Assembly: GCA_004557975.1 (NCBI GenBank)
Contig: SFEV01000006.1
Location: forward strand, 1-64,000
DNA: 64,000 nt
Direction of reading: 5' to 3'
From: Lachnospiraceae bacterium
GTDB taxonomy: Bacteria; Bacillota; Clostridia; Lachnospirales; Lachnospiraceae
Part shown: in pieces, positions 62,770 to 64,000 of the stretch
Layout of the letters: the number at the start of each line of letters is the position of its first letter
Position numbering within the stretch: position 1 is the first letter of the stretch
The notes under the pieces: model-generated
The model's input: the letters and a program-made list of their open reading frames with translations, nothing else
What the model was told of the DNA's origin: nothing
Database searches by the model: none
Program-made: the position numbers and the translations under genes

Positions 62770-63897
62770 CTATTTCACTTTTATATAATAATTCCGGTCC
62801 GTCTCCATAATAAGTCCCCTCAGCTCCAGCGACAGCAGACTGTCACTCAGATCGCTCAGAGGAAGAGACGTTTCCTCCTGTAGTGTCCACACATTTTTCG
62901 GGTGCAAACCGAGACTACTATACACTAATTTCTCTGTGGGTGCAAGTGCTAAATTTTCTGAAAATTCTTTTTTCTTTTTCCGATAATCCGGAAAAATCAG
63001 CTCAGCAAAGGATTCCGCAGACAAAATTAATCCGGCTCCCTGGGAAATCAGCTCATTACATCCTCCGCTCAGCTCATCCCCAGGGCGTCCCGGAACAGCC
63101 ATCACCTGTCGTCCCTGCTCTGCTGCAAATTCCGCAGTAATCAGAGAGCCGCTTTTCTTCCTGGCCTCCACTACCACAACAACGTCAGAAAGACCGCTGA
63201 TAATCCGGTTGCGCATGGGAAAATGGCTGCACAGCGGCGCCGTGCCCGGCGGCAGCTCCGAGATCACGCCTCCATTCTCCCTCAGGCGCTCCAGAAGCTG
63301 CCGGTGTTCAGCCGGATAGCATCTGTCAACACCACAGCCCAGAACAGCAAAGCTCTTTCCCCCCTGCGCCGCAGTCTCCCACTGAGCCGCACCGTCGATT
63401 CCGTATGCGGCGCCGCTGATCACCTGCCCTCCTGCATAAACCGTTTCCCTGGCCAGCAGCTCAGCCATGGCTTTCCCGCTGCGCGTACACATCCGTGCCC
63501 CTACAATTGCTACAGTTCTGACATTTTCATCCGGAAGAGAGCCACGGTAAAACAGTCCATAGGGCCGGTTCCTGATATTTTTCAGTCTCTCCGGATATCC
63601 GGCATGTACATGGCTGATAAATTGTATTCCCTTCTCCATTCTCTCATTCACGATTTCTTCCACGGAGATTCTTTTCCTGAACTGCTCCACACGGCTGATC
63701 CACCGGCAGCCCTTCTCATACAAATGCTTATATTCCCGCTCTGATGCTTCCCTGACAGCAGCCGGACTGCCGAAGCACCGCAGGAGGAGCTCATGATGGG
63801 CATGGTAGATGCCCGGTATGCTGCAAAGCCACTCCCAGTCCTGTTCCGTGGAATCCGCCACAACCGGGGAATCCTCTGTTTTTCCGGTTCTTCTCAT
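62770..63897 (-). CDS. dprA: DNA-processing protein DprA
   Basis: The 375-residue protein loads RecA onto incoming single-stranded DNA during transformation. Core motifs are VAIVGARMCTRSGKAMAELL, VISGAAYGIDGAAQWETAA, FPMRNRIISGLSDVVVVVEA, KSGSLITAEFAAEQGRQVMA and VPGRPGDELSGGCNELI. A small N-terminal SAM-like domain and a C-terminal winged-helix segment flank it. The ribosome site is a modest AGAGAG. A perfect CodY-box-like palindrome is embedded in the codons for EFSENLA. Confidence 0.93.
   Translation of the reverse strand: MRRTGKTEDSPVVADSTEQDWEWLCSIPGIYHAHHELLLRCFGSPAAVREASEREYKHLYEKGCRWISRVEQFRKRISVEEIVNERMEKGIQFISHVHAGYPERLKNIRNRPYGLFYRGSLPDENVRTVAIVGARMCTRSGKAMAELLARETVYAGGQVISGAAYGIDGAAQWETAAQGGKSFAVLGCGVDRCYPAEHRQLLERLRENGGVISELPPGTAPLCSHFPMRNRIISGLSDVVVVVEARKKSGSLITAEFAAEQGRQVMAVPGRPGDELSGGCNELISQGAGLILSAESFAELIFPDYRKKKKEFSENLALAPTEKLVYSSLGLHPKNVWTLQEETSLPLSDLSDSLLSLELRGLIMETDRNYYIKVK
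62952..62966. promoter_or_regulatory. Perfect CodY-box palindrome inside dprA
   Basis: AATTTTCTGAAAATT is a 15/15 match to the CodY consensus, within the coding sequence of dprA and upstream of topA and codY in the operon. Binding here could act as a roadblock. Chance occurrence is possible but unlikely for an exact palindrome. Confidence 0.55.
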
Positions 63898-63911
63898 CTC
63901 TCTGACACTTA

Positions 63912-64000
63912 TTGTCTCACTGCCGGGTGTTATCCCACTGTTGGATATCGTCTTTTCGATACATGTTGTCTCTCCGACGGGTCTTATTCCACTGATGGAT
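63912..64000. repeat. Direct repeat with 54-bp period at the window edge
   Basis: TTGTCTC, CGGGT, TTAT and CCACTG...TGGAT recur in the same order at 63912-63946 and 63966-64000, upstream of dprA. More copies may lie beyond the window. Confidence 0.6.

Overview
The window looks like a piece of chromosome from a low-to-moderate-GC Clostridia bacterium, most likely a gut Lachnospiraceae (Blautia/Ruminococcus-like). The reasons are the Gram-positive set of housekeeping genes (dprA-topA-codY, groES-groEL under a CIRCE operator, relA/spoT with apt, hemZ, glyA, guaB), strong AGGAGG ribosome sites, sigma-A promoters with 17-bp spacers, LacI/AraC-controlled glycosidases without signal peptides, and a Na/Pi symporter and CstA of Firmicutes type. 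Genus is inferred; no 16S gene is present.

Region 1 (1-16.6 kb) is a catabolic island for a branched plant glycan: LacI and AraC regulators, two GH43 enzymes, GH31, GH2 and GH95 glycosidases, a small overlapping ORF, a thioredoxin/CcdA membrane protein, and L-fucose mutarotase FucU. The combination of alpha-xylosidase, beta-galactosidase, alpha-L-fucosidase and arabinofuranosidase activities fits cytoplasmic dismantling of imported fucosylated xyloglucan or similar oligosaccharides. No transporter is in the window. A second, decayed copy of the LacI gene and a large palindromic element sit inside the island.

Region 2 (16.6-19.4 kb) is an AT-rich scar of a mobile or plasmid-like element: parA, a parB with an in-frame amber codon, and a small parB-linked ORF fused to an aldo/keto reductase that has lost its N-terminal third. 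Upstream of parA lies a cluster of TTACGAA repeats bounded by a 14-bp inverted repeat, a candidate partition site.

Region 3 (19.4-47.7 kb) is core genome: tsf-rpsB with a structured leader, an unusual MacAB-like exporter operon with two different adaptor proteins, glyA, a DUF1294 fusion protein, aspS, hisS, an HD-GYP protein, hemZ, an MBL hydrolase, relA/spoT, apt, a DUF1700 protein, cstA with a companion gene, an LCP protein, a Na/Pi symporter, a BlaI-type repressor and tRNA-Gly.

Region 4 (47.7-64 kb) has fba, a nitroreductase-like protein, a MATE exporter, a HEAT-repeat methyltransferase preceded by a striking seven-copy 34-bp tandem repeat, an amidase, guaB, two membrane proteins, groES-groEL, codY, topA and dprA. 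A near-perfect CodY box lies in the codY promoter and a perfect one lies inside dprA. Small tandem and dispersed hairpin repeats recur in the intergenic spaces of this half. Nearly all genes are on the minus strand.
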